Below are positions 45,654-54,549 of a stretch of DNA of 64,000 bases, piece after piece. The DNA comes from Roseospira marina (GTDB taxonomy: Bacteria > Pseudomonadota > Alphaproteobacteria > Rhodospirillales > Rhodospirillaceae), in NCBI RefSeq assembly GCF_014197855.1, contig NZ_JACIGJ010000009.1:62001-126000 (forward strand), in the 5' to 3' direction. A program made the translations under genes and the position numbers. The notes below the pieces were generated by a model. It did no database searches. It was not told the origin of the DNA and saw only the letters and a program-made list of their open reading frames with translations. Numbering within the stretch: position 1 is the first letter of the stretch; each line of letters begins with the position of its first letter.

Positions 45654-46016
45654 TTAAGGACAGCCGCCGTAGCGCGCCTGAAGCTTTTCGCCCGAGACGA
45701 CCCGCACCTGTTCCACGGTGGTGCCGCTGTCGCGGGCCACGGTCTCGTATGTGGCGAGTCTCTGGTTGTTGATCGCCTGAACCTTCTGTTGCACGGTGCC
45801 GTCGCTGGAGCGCGCGTGCAGCAGCCCGTCGGGCCGCTCGCACACCAGCCCGTTGGCCCGCATCTGGTCCAGGTTCTGCGCGCGCGCCGGTCCGGGGCCG
45901 CCGAGCACCACCACCGCGCCGGCCAGCAGCGCCAGCGCGGTCCCCGCGCCGAACCGCGCCAGGCGGCGGCGCCCGTGGATCGAGGCCGGGGTGGCGGTCG
46001 GTGTGGTCCGCGTCAT
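45654..46016 (-). CDS. YdbL-family (DUF1318) exported protein
   Basis: A 120-aa periplasmic protein. A signal peptide (ARFGAGTALALLAGAVVVLG, cleavage near ARA) precedes LDQMRANGLVCERPDGLLHA and VQAINNQRLATYETVARDSG, matching YdbL. In E. coli YdbL is encoded with the AsmA-like YdbH and the lipoprotein YnbE, thought to work in envelope lipid transport. The start at 46016 has GGGAGGA 7 nt upstream, although the frame also opens at 46055, overlapping the YnbE stop. Confidence 0.84.
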   Translation of the reverse strand: MTRTTPTATPASIHGRRRLARFGAGTALALLAGAVVVLGGPGPARAQNLDQMRANGLVCERPDGLLHARSSDGTVQQKVQAINNQRLATYETVARDSGTTVEQVRVVSGEKLQARYGGCP

Positions 46017-46054
46017 GGGGTCGTCCTCCCACTGTCGTCTTACAAGCCGATTCA

Positions 46055-46345
46055 TCAGAAGATATCCGGACGCTCGTCCAGAACGTCCTCGACGTCTTTT
46101 TCCAGACGCACCCGGACGTCCTGCTCGATCTTGACGTTGAGGTTGATCACGATCGGTTTATCCGGGGCCTCGACCTTCACGGTGGGCTGGCAGGCGCCCA
46201 GGATCAGCCCCAGGATAAGCCCCGGGGTCAGTCCGAGCGCCAACCGACGGGCCACGGGTGGGGCCCGTCGGGAGAGGCCCGTCGGTGCGGGGCCCATAGG
46301 GGCGGGATCGATGCGCTGCATTCCCATTCCGGCCTTTCGTGCCAT
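46055..46345 (-). CDS. YnbE-family lipoprotein
   Basis: A small outer-membrane lipoprotein of at most 96 aa. The lipobox LILGAC is followed by the family core QPTVKVEAPDKPIVINLNVK and EQDVRVRLEKDVEDVLDERP. The N-terminus is longer than in E. coli YnbE; starts at 46345, 46327 or 46321 are all possible, with AAAGG placed best for 46327. Its stop touches the first possible YdbL start (TGATG). Confidence 0.85.
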   Translation of the reverse strand: MARKAGMGMQRIDPAPMGPAPTGLSRRAPPVARRLALGLTPGLILGLILGACQPTVKVEAPDKPIVINLNVKIEQDVRVRLEKDVEDVLDERPDIF

Positions 46346-46532
46346 GCCGACAAATCAGACTCACCATATCCACTGTCGGCGCCGATTGTGGCGCGTCCGG
46401 GGCCGGGGCGCAACACGCGCCGGGTAACCACCAATTAAGGACGGGCGCCGTACCCTGCGCACTGGAGACCGGACGCCGTGGACCCCGACCCCTCGCGCGG
46501 GCCGGGCGTCCGCGCGAGCAAAGGGGGTGGCC

Positions 46533-48137
46533 ATGAGCCGCGAGCTGTTTGACGCCGACTATTATCTGCGCACCTACACCGATGTGGCCGCCGCCGGGGT
46601 CGACCCCTACCAGCACTATATGACCCTCGGGTATCAGGAGGGCCGGAATCCGAACCGTTGGTTCGACAGTGCCTACTATCTGACGGTCAACGCCGACGTG
46701 GCGGAGGCCGAGATGAATCCCCTGACGCACTATTGGACCACCGGCGCGTCGGAGTTGCGCGATATCGGCCCCTTGTTCCAGACCCGGACTTACGTGCTGA
46801 ACAGCCTCGACCTGGCCGGGACCGGGATCAATCCGTTGCAGCACTTCATGCAATACGGCCTGGAGGAGCGGCGCACGCCCTGCAGCTTCTTCGACCCGCT
46901 CTACTACGCCACCACCTATCGCGACGTTAGCCCGGCGGCCATCAATCCGTTCCTGCACTTCGTGCTGTATGGACAGTATGAACTGCGCAACCCCAGCGCC
47001 GCGTTCAACTCCCTCGCCTACGCCACGGAACACCCGGAGTCCATCACCAGCGGCTATTCCCCCTACGAGCATTATATGCGCTTCGCGCGGCCGGAGGGGA
47101 TCGAGCCGCCGACGGGGGACGGCGCCGACACCGTCACCGGCGACCCCGCCGATTTCGATGCGTCCCAGACCGGCACCGACGGCGCGGACAGCCTGACCGG
47201 TACCATCGGCGCCGATCTGCTGATCGGGGCCGGCGGCGACGACATCGTGATCGGCGGCGAGGGCAACGACAGCCTGGAGGGCGGCAGCGGGAACGATACC
47301 CTGGATGCGGGGCCCGGCGACGATACGGTCGTGGGCGGTCCGGGCGACGACATCCTCAGCGGGGGCGACGGCGCGGACAGCCTGAACGGCGGCGACGGCG
47401 CCGATGAGATCGGCGGCGGTCTGGGCGACGATACCCTGATCGGCGGCAGTGGCGCCGATACCCTGGACGGGGATTCGGGCAATGACCGGCTCGAAGGCGG
47501 TGGCGGGGCCGACCGGCTGGCGGGCGGTGAGGGCGATGACGTCCTTCTGGGTGGTCTGGACAACGACACCCTGGACGGCGGGGCCGGCGCGGATTCCCTG
47601 GCGGGCAACACCGGTTTGGATGTGCTGATCGGCGGCGCGGGCGCCGATACGCTGGACGGCGGTCCGGATGGCGACAGCCTGTTCGGCGGGGCCGACGCCG
47701 ATGTTCTGCTCGGCGACGCGGGCGACGACACGTTGGACGGCGGCGCGGGGGCTGACAGCCTGTCCGGCGGCCTGGGGAACGATATCCTGGATGGCGGGCT
47801 CGGGGCCGATACGCTGCAGGGGGATTCGGGCGCGGACATCTTCGCGTTTAGCGCGCACGGCAGCGACAACGCGGATGTCGTGAACGATTTCATCAGCGGT
47901 ACGGACACGATCCAACTCGCGTCGTCCGTCTTCACCGCCCTGGGCGGCACGATTGCGGGCAAGTTTACTTCGGTGGACGATGCAGCTGACGCCGACGCGA
48001 ACGCGACATACGTTCTGATCTATCAGAAGGATACGGACGAGCTATACTACGACACCAATGGCGGCGACCCGAGTGGCCTGTCGTTGATCGCGACCCTGGG
48101 CAGCGCGCCCGCCGCCGACGACTTCACGCTGGTGTAA
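46533..48137 (+). CDS. RTX-type calcium-binding repeat protein
   Basis: A 534-aa acidic protein, probably exported by a type I system since no N-terminal signal is seen. Residues about 5-190 hold five copies of a roughly 36-aa unit beginning [18 protein letters not shown], then ending [13 protein letters not shown], with later copies more diverged (the third and fifth lack the YY pair). Residues about 210-430 hold about 17 RTX nonapeptides of GGxGxDxLx type, which bind calcium. The end ([20 protein letters not shown] then DDFTLV) is a typical RTX C-terminus. No type I transporter is nearby. The 3-prime end overlaps fmt by 14 bp. Confidence 0.92.
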   Translation: MSRELFDADYYLRTYTDVAAAGVDPYQHYMTLGYQEGRNPNRWFDSAYYLTVNADVAEAEMNPLTHYWTTGASELRDIGPLFQTRTYVLNSLDLAGTGINPLQHFMQYGLEERRTPCSFFDPLYYATTYRDVSPAAINPFLHFVLYGQYELRNPSAAFNSLAYATEHPESITSGYSPYEHYMRFARPEGIEPPTGDGADTVTGDPADFDASQTGTDGADSLTGTIGADLLIGAGGDDIVIGGEGNDSLEGGSGNDTLDAGPGDDTVVGGPGDDILSGGDGADSLNGGDGADEIGGGLGDDTLIGGSGADTLDGDSGNDRLEGGGGADRLAGGEGDDVLLGGLDNDTLDGGAGADSLAGNTGLDVLIGGAGADTLDGGPDGDSLFGGADADVLLGDAGDDTLDGGAGADSLSGGLGNDILDGGLGADTLQGDSGADIFAFSAHGSDNADVVNDFISGTDTIQLASSVFTALGGTIAGKFTSVDDAADADANATYVLIYQKDTDELYYDTNGGDPSGLSLIATLGSAPAADDFTLV

Positions 48138-49083
48138 CCGTCCCCTCGGCCGCGCCGCCCCCCAGAACGGTTGCCGCCGGGATGGGGCGGCCGCGCAGGA
48201 AGGCGTCCGCGTCCACCGGTCCCTTGCCGGCGCGCTGGAGGCACTCCAAGCGGACCGCTGTGCCCTCCCCGCAGGCGACCGTCAGGCGGTCGTCCAGCGT
48301 GGAGCCGGGCACGGCACCCGCCCGCCCGGGGACCGGGGTGGCGAGCAGGACCTTGATGCGCTCCGCCCCCCGGTCGAAGAACGCGCCCGGAAACGGGCTC
48401 AGCGCCCGGATGCGGCGGTCCACCTCGGCGGCCGGCTGCGTCCAGTCCAGCCGCGCCTCCGCCTTGTCGATCTTGGCGGCGTAGGTGATCCCGTCCTCGG
48501 GCTGGGGCGTCGCCGTCAGGGTTCCGGCCGCGAGCCCCTCCAGGGCCTCCAGGATCAGCGGCGCGCCCTGGGCGGCGAGCGCGTCATGCAGGGTGGCGGC
48601 GGTGGTCGTGGGGCCGATCGGTACGGTGCCCGTCAGCAGCATGGGGCCGGTGTCCAGGCCCGCCTCCATCCGCATGATGGTGACGCCGGTTTCCGCGTCT
48701 CCCGCCATGATCGCCCGCTGAATGGGCGCGGCGCCCCGCCAGCGCGGCAGAAGCGAGGCGTGAATGTTGACGCAGCCCAGGCGCGGCGCGTCCAGCACCG
48801 GGCGGGGCAGGATCAGCCCATAGGCCGCCACCACGGCGATGTCCGCGCCCAGGTCGGCGAACGCCTGACGGTCGGCGGGATCCTTCAGCGTGGCGGGATG
48901 GCGGACCGGCAGCCCCCGGGCCTCGGCGGCCTGCTGGACCGGCGAGGGGCGGGGCTTCTTGCCGCGCCCGGCGGGACGAGGCGGCTGGGTGTAGACGCAC
49001 ACCACGCGGTGGGCGTCCGCCACGGCCTCCAGCGCCGGAACCGCGAAGTCCGGCGTGCCCATGAAGATGACGGAGAGACTCAC
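48124..49083 (-). CDS. fmt: Methionyl-tRNA formyltransferase
   Basis: Formylates the initiator Met-tRNA using 10-formyltetrahydrofolate. The 319-aa protein has [17 protein letters not shown], the folate-site [20 protein letters not shown] with the catalytic Asn-His, and a C-terminal OB-like domain beginning [23 protein letters not shown] start overlapping the def stop by GTGA, the classic def-fmt arrangement. Confidence 0.95.
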   Translation of the reverse strand: MSLSVIFMGTPDFAVPALEAVADAHRVVCVYTQPPRPAGRGKKPRPSPVQQAAEARGLPVRHPATLKDPADRQAFADLGADIAVVAAYGLILPRPVLDAPRLGCVNIHASLLPRWRGAAPIQRAIMAGDAETGVTIMRMEAGLDTGPMLLTGTVPIGPTTTAATLHDALAAQGAPLILEALEGLAAGTLTATPQPEDGITYAAKIDKAEARLDWTQPAAEVDRRIRALSPFPGAFFDRGAERIKVLLATPVPGRAGAVPGSTLDDRLTVACGEGTAVRLECLQRAGKGPVDADAFLRGRPIPAATVLGGGAAEGTVTPA

Positions 49084-49601
49084 GCCGCCAGGGTCCCGCT
49101 CTTCTTCCGCTTCTGCAGCTTGCGCAGCATCATGTTGCGTTTGACCGTGCTGAGGTGATCGACGAACAGCGTGCCGTTCAGGTGGTCGATCTCGTGCTGG
49201 ATGCAGGTCGCCAGCAGGCCGTCGGCCTCGATCTCCTGCGTCACATTGTCCCGGTCCAGGTAGCGCACCCGCACCCGGGCGGGGCGCACGACGTTGTCGT
49301 ACATCTCCGGCAGGGACAGGCAGCCCTCTTCATGGACGTTGGTGTCCTCGGACTCCCAGACGACCTCGGGATTGGCGAGACGCATCGGCGCCGGCGGGTT
49401 CCCCTCGCGCGCGACATCCACCACGATCACTCGCTTCAACACCCCGATCTGCGGCGCCGCGAGCCCGATGCCGGGCGCGGCGTACATCGTCTCGAGCATG
49501 TCGTCCATCAGGCGCGCGATGTCGGCATCGACGGCCTCGACGGGGTCGGCCTTCCGCTTCAGGCGGGGGTCGGGGGCAACGATGATGGGCAACACGGCCA
49601 T
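49080..49601 (-). CDS. def: Peptide deformylase
   Basis: Removes the formyl group from nascent proteins. The 173-aa metalloenzyme keeps motif [13 protein letters not shown], motif [12 protein letters not shown] (metal Cys) and motif [17 protein letters not shown] (metal His pair and catalytic Glu). ATG at 49601 with GAGGA 8 nt upstream. The frame is open to 49682 without support. Confidence 0.95.
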   Translation of the reverse strand: MAVLPIIVAPDPRLKRKADPVEAVDADIARLMDDMLETMYAAPGIGLAAPQIGVLKRVIVVDVAREGNPPAPMRLANPEVVWESEDTNVHEEGCLSLPEMYDNVVRPARVRVRYLDRDNVTQEIEADGLLATCIQHEIDHLNGTLFVDHLSTVKRNMMLRKLQKRKKSGTLAA

Positions 49602-49800
49602 GACGCAGTCCTCGGAACGCGGCGGATCGGGCACCGAGCGGTCACCGTGCGGCGTCCGCCCTGAGAGTCGGCGGTCCCTCACGCGCGACGGCGCGCAAAA
49701 GACATCGCCCTGGCGAGATAAGATGAGTTGCGCGCGCGGTCAACCCAGTCGGCCGCGCACGTCGGCCACACCCTTCGGACCGCCATCGGTCCGCAGACGG

Positions 49801-50460
49801 TTAGCCGGAGACGCCCTGCTGAATGGCCATCGCCACGGCCTGGGTGCGGTTGGCGGCGCCGATCTTCTTGAAGATGCTGCGCATGTGCGACTTGACCGTG
49901 ATTTCGGTCAGGCCGAGGTGCAGGCCGATCTCCTTGTTGGATTCGCCGCGCACCAGCAGCGACAGCACCTGAACCTCGCGGTTGGTCAGGTCGGCGAAGC
50001 GTCCGCCCGCCTGTTGCGAACTCGCCGCGGCCTCGCCTTCGCCGCCGCCCGGTCCCAGCAGGTGGGCGGAGAAATAGGGCTGGCCACTGAGGATCAGGCG
50101 CAGGGCGTGGACGAACGACGCACCGCTCATCGCCTTGGGCAGATAGCCCGAGGCGCCCAGTTCCATGGCGCGCAGGACGTCCTCGCGCACAACCTGCCCG
50201 GTGATGATGACCACGGGCACGTCGGGGCAGGCCTTGCGGAAGGCGCTGACGGTTTCCACGCCGGCCATGCCGGGCATCTTGAGGTCAAGCAGCAGGAGAT
50301 CCGGCACCCGATCGGATGCCATCTGAAGCGCGCCGTCGAAGTCGACGGCTTCAAGAATCTCAACGTCTTCCGCCAGATCGGTCAGGAACGGCCGGATGCC
50401 ATCCCGGAGCAAGGCATGGTCATCGGCCAGCAGAACACAGACCGACCGGGCCTTGTTCAT
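49801..50460 (-). CDS. LuxR-type (NarL/FixJ) response regulator
   Basis: A 219-aa two-component regulator. The receiver domain shows VLLADDHALLRDGI, the phosphoacceptor Asp in DLLLLDLKMPG, and the Lys in ASGYLPKAMSG. The HTH domain ends ADLTNREVQVLSLLVRGESN ... GLTEITVKSHMRSIFKKIGA. A Ser/Gln-rich linker (SSQQAGGRF) joins the two. No partner kinase adjoins it; the phytochrome 8 kb away lacks a usual phosphoacceptor. The start at 50460 has GAGGA 8 nt upstream and a promoter lies further up. Confidence 0.93.
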   Translation of the reverse strand: MNKARSVCVLLADDHALLRDGIRPFLTDLAEDVEILEAVDFDGALQMASDRVPDLLLLDLKMPGMAGVETVSAFRKACPDVPVVIITGQVVREDVLRAMELGASGYLPKAMSGASFVHALRLILSGQPYFSAHLLGPGGGEGEAAASSQQAGGRFADLTNREVQVLSLLVRGESNKEIGLHLGLTEITVKSHMRSIFKKIGAANRTQAVAMAIQQGVSG

Positions 50461-50571
50461 CGACGGGTCCTCAGGGAGCATGCGTCGCCAGCCTTTCAAC
50501 CCGAACGTTCCGCCCGGAGGCTCCAGCAAACGGACTGCGTTCGATATTAAACATTCACAAACGATACCATA

Positions 50572-50600
50572 TATATCCACCGTTCGCAGTGCAGCGTCAA
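50572..50600 (-). promoter_or_regulatory. Sigma-70-type promoter of the response regulator
   Basis: On the minus strand TTGACG (50600-50595), 17-base spacer, GATATA (50577-50572). The surroundings are notably AT-rich. The leader to the ATG would be about 105 nt. A GGGGGG/CCCCCC hairpin just upstream may end sufE transcription. Confidence 0.6.
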
Positions 50601-50663
50601 CCCTGCGCGGGGGGACGCCCCCCCCGTTCGAAGGAGGCGCGGTCCGGTGGTCGGAGGGTCGCG

Positions 50664-51092
50664 TCAGCTCGTGAGGCGGGTCGCTTCCGCCTGGATGCGC
50701 TGGATCATGGCCGTGACCCCGTTGCGGCGGTTGGGGCTGATATGTTGATCCAGGCCGAGGCGCTGCAACTCGGCCTCGGCGTCCGTGGCCAGGATCGCCT
50801 CCGGCGGGCGATCGTTGAACAGAATCATCAGGATGGCGATGAGACCCTTGACGATATGGGCGTCCGAGTCGGCTCGGAAATGGATCGTCGTGGTGCCCTC
50901 GGCCGCGCGGGGTTCGGCGGTCATCCACACCTGACTCATGCAGCCGCGCACCTTGTTGGCGTCCACCAGGTCGGCCTCGGGCATGGGCTCCAGGGTGCGG
51001 CCGAGGTCGATGATGTAGCGATAACGGTCTTCCCAGTCGTCGAGCAGTTCGAAGGTCTCGGACAGGGTATCCAGGGTCATGGTGTCGGTCAT
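50664..51092 (-). CDS. SufE-family cysteine desulfurase sulfur acceptor
   Basis: Accepts sulfur from a SufS-type desulfurase for Fe-S cluster assembly. The 142-aa protein has the sulfur-accepting Cys in ANKVRGCMSQVWMTAE, preceded by DDWEDRYRYIIDLGRTLEPM. No ribosome site is evident before the ATG at 51092; the next Met at 51080 is an alternative. No other suf gene lies in the window. Confidence 0.92.
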   Translation of the reverse strand: MTDTMTLDTLSETFELLDDWEDRYRYIIDLGRTLEPMPEADLVDANKVRGCMSQVWMTAEPRAAEGTTTIHFRADSDAHIVKGLIAILMILFNDRPPEAILATDAEAELQRLGLDQHISPNRRNGVTAMIQRIQAEATRLTS

Positions 51093-51204
51093 GGGAGGGC
51101 GGGTCCACCTCTTTCGGGGGCATGCGAGGAACGAGTGTCTCAGAGGGGATGTAGTCCGGATCGCGGCGGACGAAAAGCCCGCGCCGGGACCGCGTGGCGT
51201 TTCG

Positions 51205-52071
51205 TCAGCCGGTGGCGGCGGAGGGCAGGGCCGCCTCGGCGGAGTCCGGGGCGGCCTGGGGCACCCCGAGGGCGTCGAGCAGGCGGCGCAATTCCTGCCG
51301 GGCGGCGATGTGCGACATGGACAGCGTGATGTCGGTGCCCTTTTCCCGCAGGTCCAACAGGGTCAGCCCCTTCAGGTACATTTCGCGGTAGATCACCCGT
51401 TCGCACAGGCCCTCGATGAGCTGGAAGCCGATCCGCCGCGACAGGTCGCGCAGCAGGCCCTCCATGTCGCGCTTGTTGCGGGCGTCGAGCTGCGACAGCC
51501 GATTGCGCAGCACGACCCAGTGGATCGACCGGCCGTCCCGCTGGCCGCGCTGCTTTTTGATGTCCCACACCATCTCGCTATAGTGGCTGGGGCGCAGGAT
51601 GCGCATGGTCTCGGGGTCCACCTTGGCCAGCACGTCCAGGTCGATGAAGCTGTCGTTCAGCGGCGTGACCAGGATGTCCGCGTGCGTGTGTCCGGCCCGC
51701 GACAGGTGATTGTCCGCGCCCGGGGTGTCGATCAGCACCAGATCGCACTCCGCCAGCAGGCCGCCCACGGCGTCGTCGAGGCGGTTGCGGTCGCCCGCCT
51801 CCTGGCCGGTCAGGTGAATGGACTGGTGGATCGGCATCGGCAGGCTGAGTTCGAAGCGGCGCGCGTACGACTCCCGGTTGGTGACATAGGTCGTCAGCGT
51901 GCCCTGGCGGGCGTCGAGATCGATGCTGCCGACCGTGAAGCCGGCCCGCAGGAAGCCGATCAGCAGATGCATGGCCACGGTGGACTTGCCGGAGCCGCCT
52001 TTCTCGTTGCCGACCACGACGACGCGCGGGGCCTGCGGCTCCTGGCGGTGCATTTCGGGGGTCATGGTCAT
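51205..52071 (-). CDS. mipZ: Division-plane positioning ATPase MipZ
   Basis: A ParA-like ATPase that in alphaproteobacteria forms a gradient from the ParB-bound origin and blocks FtsZ assembly away from mid-cell. The 288-aa protein has the deviant Walker A VGNEKGGSGKSTVAMHL, SIDLDARQGTLTTYVTN, and Walker B CDLVLIDTPGADNHL. GGGAGG lies 11 nt before the ATG at 52071. The C-terminus is an Ala/Pro-rich tail. Confidence 0.88.
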   Translation of the reverse strand: MTMTPEMHRQEPQAPRVVVVGNEKGGSGKSTVAMHLLIGFLRAGFTVGSIDLDARQGTLTTYVTNRESYARRFELSLPMPIHQSIHLTGQEAGDRNRLDDAVGGLLAECDLVLIDTPGADNHLSRAGHTHADILVTPLNDSFIDLDVLAKVDPETMRILRPSHYSEMVWDIKKQRGQRDGRSIHWVVLRNRLSQLDARNKRDMEGLLRDLSRRIGFQLIEGLCERVIYREMYLKGLTLLDLREKGTDITLSMSHIAARQELRRLLDALGVPQAAPDSAEAALPSAATG

Positions 52072-52189
52072 GGGCGCTCGCGCCTCCCGCTGAAAAGGGA
52101 CCCGCCGAAAAGGGGGGGGCAGACGAGGGGCCCACGGAAACGGCACCGGCCCCCGTCGCCGGTGCCCGAGGGGCGGCGGGATTGCCGGC

Positions 52190-54289
52190 TCATGCCACGG
52201 TCGCCGGGCTGGCGGGGGCGACGGGTGGCGCACTGACTTCGGCCGGCCGCAGCCACACCGCCGTGTCGTGGAAGGCCGCCCCACCGTTCGGCGGCCCCGG
52301 GTCCGCGCCCACCAGGGTGTTGATGCCGCGCCCCTCGACGAAGGCCGTGTTGGGCCACAGCCCCTCGGCGACCACCGTGCCCCGTTGCAGGCCGTCAAAG
52401 CAGCGCGCGTGCAGGGCAACGCTGCCGCGCGCGTTGCCAAGCCGGACCAGCGCGCCATCGACCACCCCGGCGGTGACGGCGTCGTCCGGGTGCACGAACA
52501 CCGTCGGCCGGCGCTCGACCTTGCGGCCCGTCGGCGTTTCGTTGAACGAGGAATTGAGGAAACTGCGCGCTGGCGCGGTGACGAGCCGGAACGGATGGTC
52601 GGCGTTCGGCGCCTCGGTCACCGCGAGCTGATCGGGCAGGTCGGGCATGATGGCGGCCTGTGGGCCGCGCCACGCGGCGTGGAAGCGGAACCGTCCGTCC
52701 GGCTGGCCGAACCCGAAGCCGCCGGTGAAGTGATGCACGTCGAAGTCGGTGGTGCAGTCGTGGCCGCCGTTCGCCGCCAGAACCTCCGCCGACGGCAACC
52801 CGGACAGGCTCAGGGTCTCCTCGACCAGGGTGCGGCTGTCCATGGCGTTGGCCGGGTGCTCCGCCACATCGAGCCGCGCCATCAGGTCGCGCAGCACGTC
52901 ATGATTGCAACGTGCCTCGCCCAGCGGGTCGATCGCCTTCAGGCCGACCTGAAGGAAGGGATGGGCGCCGGCCCGGTACAGATCGTCGTGCTCCAGGAAG
53001 GTGGTCGCGGGCAGCACGACGTCGGCCATCCGCGCGGTGTCGGTCATGATCTGCTCGTGCACGCAGACGAACAGGTCCTCGCGGGCGAAGCCCTCGGCCA
53101 CCCTGGCGCTCTCCGGTGCCACCACCATCGGGTTGGTGTTCTGGATCAGCATCGCCGTGACCGGCGGTCCGCCGGCCAGCGCGCTGCGGTCGCCGGTCAG
53201 AATGGCGCCGATGCGCGACTGGTCGAGCCACCGCTGGGTGCCGTCGCGCTCGCTCTCGGCGGTGATGAGGTTGGTGTCGACGGGCATCAGGCCGGACATG
53301 CTGTACAGCGCCCCGCCGCCGCGATGCGCCCACGCCCCGGTGATGGCGGGCAGGCAACTGACGGCGTGCATGGCGGCGGCGCCGTTGCGCTGGCGCGTGA
53401 AGCCGTAGCCGACGCGCAGGAAGGCGCGCGGCGTGCGGCCGTACAGATGCGCGAAGGCCTCGATCTCGGCGGCGGACACGCCGGTGATCGCCGCGGCCCA
53501 GTCCGGCCCGCGGTCCTGAAGGTGGCGGCGCAGGCCCTCCGGATCGTCGGTGTGCGCGGCCATCCAGGCCTCGTCCGCGAGGCCGTCGCGGAACAGCACA
53601 TGCATCACCGCGCAGGCCAGCGCGGCGTCCGTGCCCGGGCGCAGCATCAGGTGCACGTCGGCCTGGGCGGCGGTGGCGTTGCGGTACGGATCGACGACGA
53701 CGAGCTTGGCCCCCCGGCCCTTGCGCGCCTTGGCGACCCAGTTCATCACGTTGACCTGGGTGTGCACGGCGTTGAGGCCCCACAGCACGATCAGGTCGCT
53801 GTCGGCCATCTCACGCGAATCCACGCCCCATTTGTGACCCACGCCCGCCTTCCAGCCGGCGTCGGCCAGGGCGATGCAGATGGTGCCCTGCTGTAGCGAG
53901 GTGCCCAGCAGGGTGCGCAGCCGCTCCATGCCGTCGCGCTGGACCAGGCCCATGGTGCCGGCATAGTTGTAGGGCCAGACCGCCTGCGGCCCGTGGCGCC
54001 GCGCGGCGACGCGGAAGGCGTCCGCGACCCGGTCCAGGGCCTCGTCCCACCCAATGGGCTTGAACCGGCCGGAGCCCTTCGGGCCGTCGCGCAAAAGGGG
54101 CGTGGTCAGGCGATCGGGGTTGTGGACCCGCTCAGCATAGCGCGCCACCTTGGCGCAGATCACACCCTCGGTGTAGGGATTGACCCGGCTGCCGCGCACC
54201 CGGCCGATCCGGTCCGGGGCAAGGCGGTCCACCTCCAGCGCGCACGCACTGGGGCAGTCGTGCGGACAGGTCGACCGCACGGTGGTCAT
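52190..54289 (-). CDS. Molybdopterin-dependent oxidoreductase with N-terminal [4Fe-4S] site
   Basis: A 699-aa DMSO reductase-family enzyme using bis-MGD. The N-terminal cluster motif is STCPHDCPSACALEVDRL with a further Cys in TEGVICAKVARYAER. Next come SDLIVLWGLNAVHTQVNVMN, LVVVDPYRNATAAQADVHLM and VLPATTFLEHDDLYRAGAHP, then a C-terminal molydopterin dinucleotide-binding domain (SFLNSSFNETPTGRKVERRP). No Tat signal at MTTVRSTCPHD, so it is likely cytoplasmic. Substrate unknown. The frame opens far upstream; 54289 fits relatives, 54355 is an alternative. Confidence 0.9.
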   Translation of the reverse strand: MTTVRSTCPHDCPSACALEVDRLAPDRIGRVRGSRVNPYTEGVICAKVARYAERVHNPDRLTTPLLRDGPKGSGRFKPIGWDEALDRVADAFRVAARRHGPQAVWPYNYAGTMGLVQRDGMERLRTLLGTSLQQGTICIALADAGWKAGVGHKWGVDSREMADSDLIVLWGLNAVHTQVNVMNWVAKARKGRGAKLVVVDPYRNATAAQADVHLMLRPGTDAALACAVMHVLFRDGLADEAWMAAHTDDPEGLRRHLQDRGPDWAAAITGVSAAEIEAFAHLYGRTPRAFLRVGYGFTRQRNGAAAMHAVSCLPAITGAWAHRGGGALYSMSGLMPVDTNLITAESERDGTQRWLDQSRIGAILTGDRSALAGGPPVTAMLIQNTNPMVVAPESARVAEGFAREDLFVCVHEQIMTDTARMADVVLPATTFLEHDDLYRAGAHPFLQVGLKAIDPLGEARCNHDVLRDLMARLDVAEHPANAMDSRTLVEETLSLSGLPSAEVLAANGGHDCTTDFDVHHFTGGFGFGQPDGRFRFHAAWRGPQAAIMPDLPDQLAVTEAPNADHPFRLVTAPARSFLNSSFNETPTGRKVERRPTVFVHPDDAVTAGVVDGALVRLGNARGSVALHARCFDGLQRGTVVAEGLWPNTAFVEGRGINTLVGADPGPPNGGAAFHDTAVWLRPAEVSAPPVAPASPATVA

Positions 54290-54549
54290 GGCCGACTCGG
54301 TCGGCGTGGTCAGGGCGGACGCGGACGCCCTTTGGGAAGCGGTCAGGGACGCCATCGACCTCGGCCTTCGCAACGGGGGCAGCGGGGCAACCGGGAGCAC
54401 GGTGCCAGCCGTTCCAAGACTTGTGGCATGTCTCCCCTTACACCCCAAGGGGTAGCCGAGGCCGAGTGTATAGCGCCGGGGGTCGGGTCTGCAATGGTCA
54501 ACCGTGCGAGTCGCGCACCGGATCCCGCGGAGTCGCGCGAGCGCGGGCT

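Noticed and set aside
46158-47915. Long open frame on the minus strand opposite the RTX gene
   Set aside because: It is a by-product of the repeated GGxGxD codons; its translation is a low-complexity Val/Ala/Gly/Gln pattern with no motif, and the plus-strand frame has clear RTX repeats.
47072-47962. Ser/Pro-rich minus-strand frame inside the RTX gene
   Set aside because: Same cause: antisense reading of the nonapeptide repeats.
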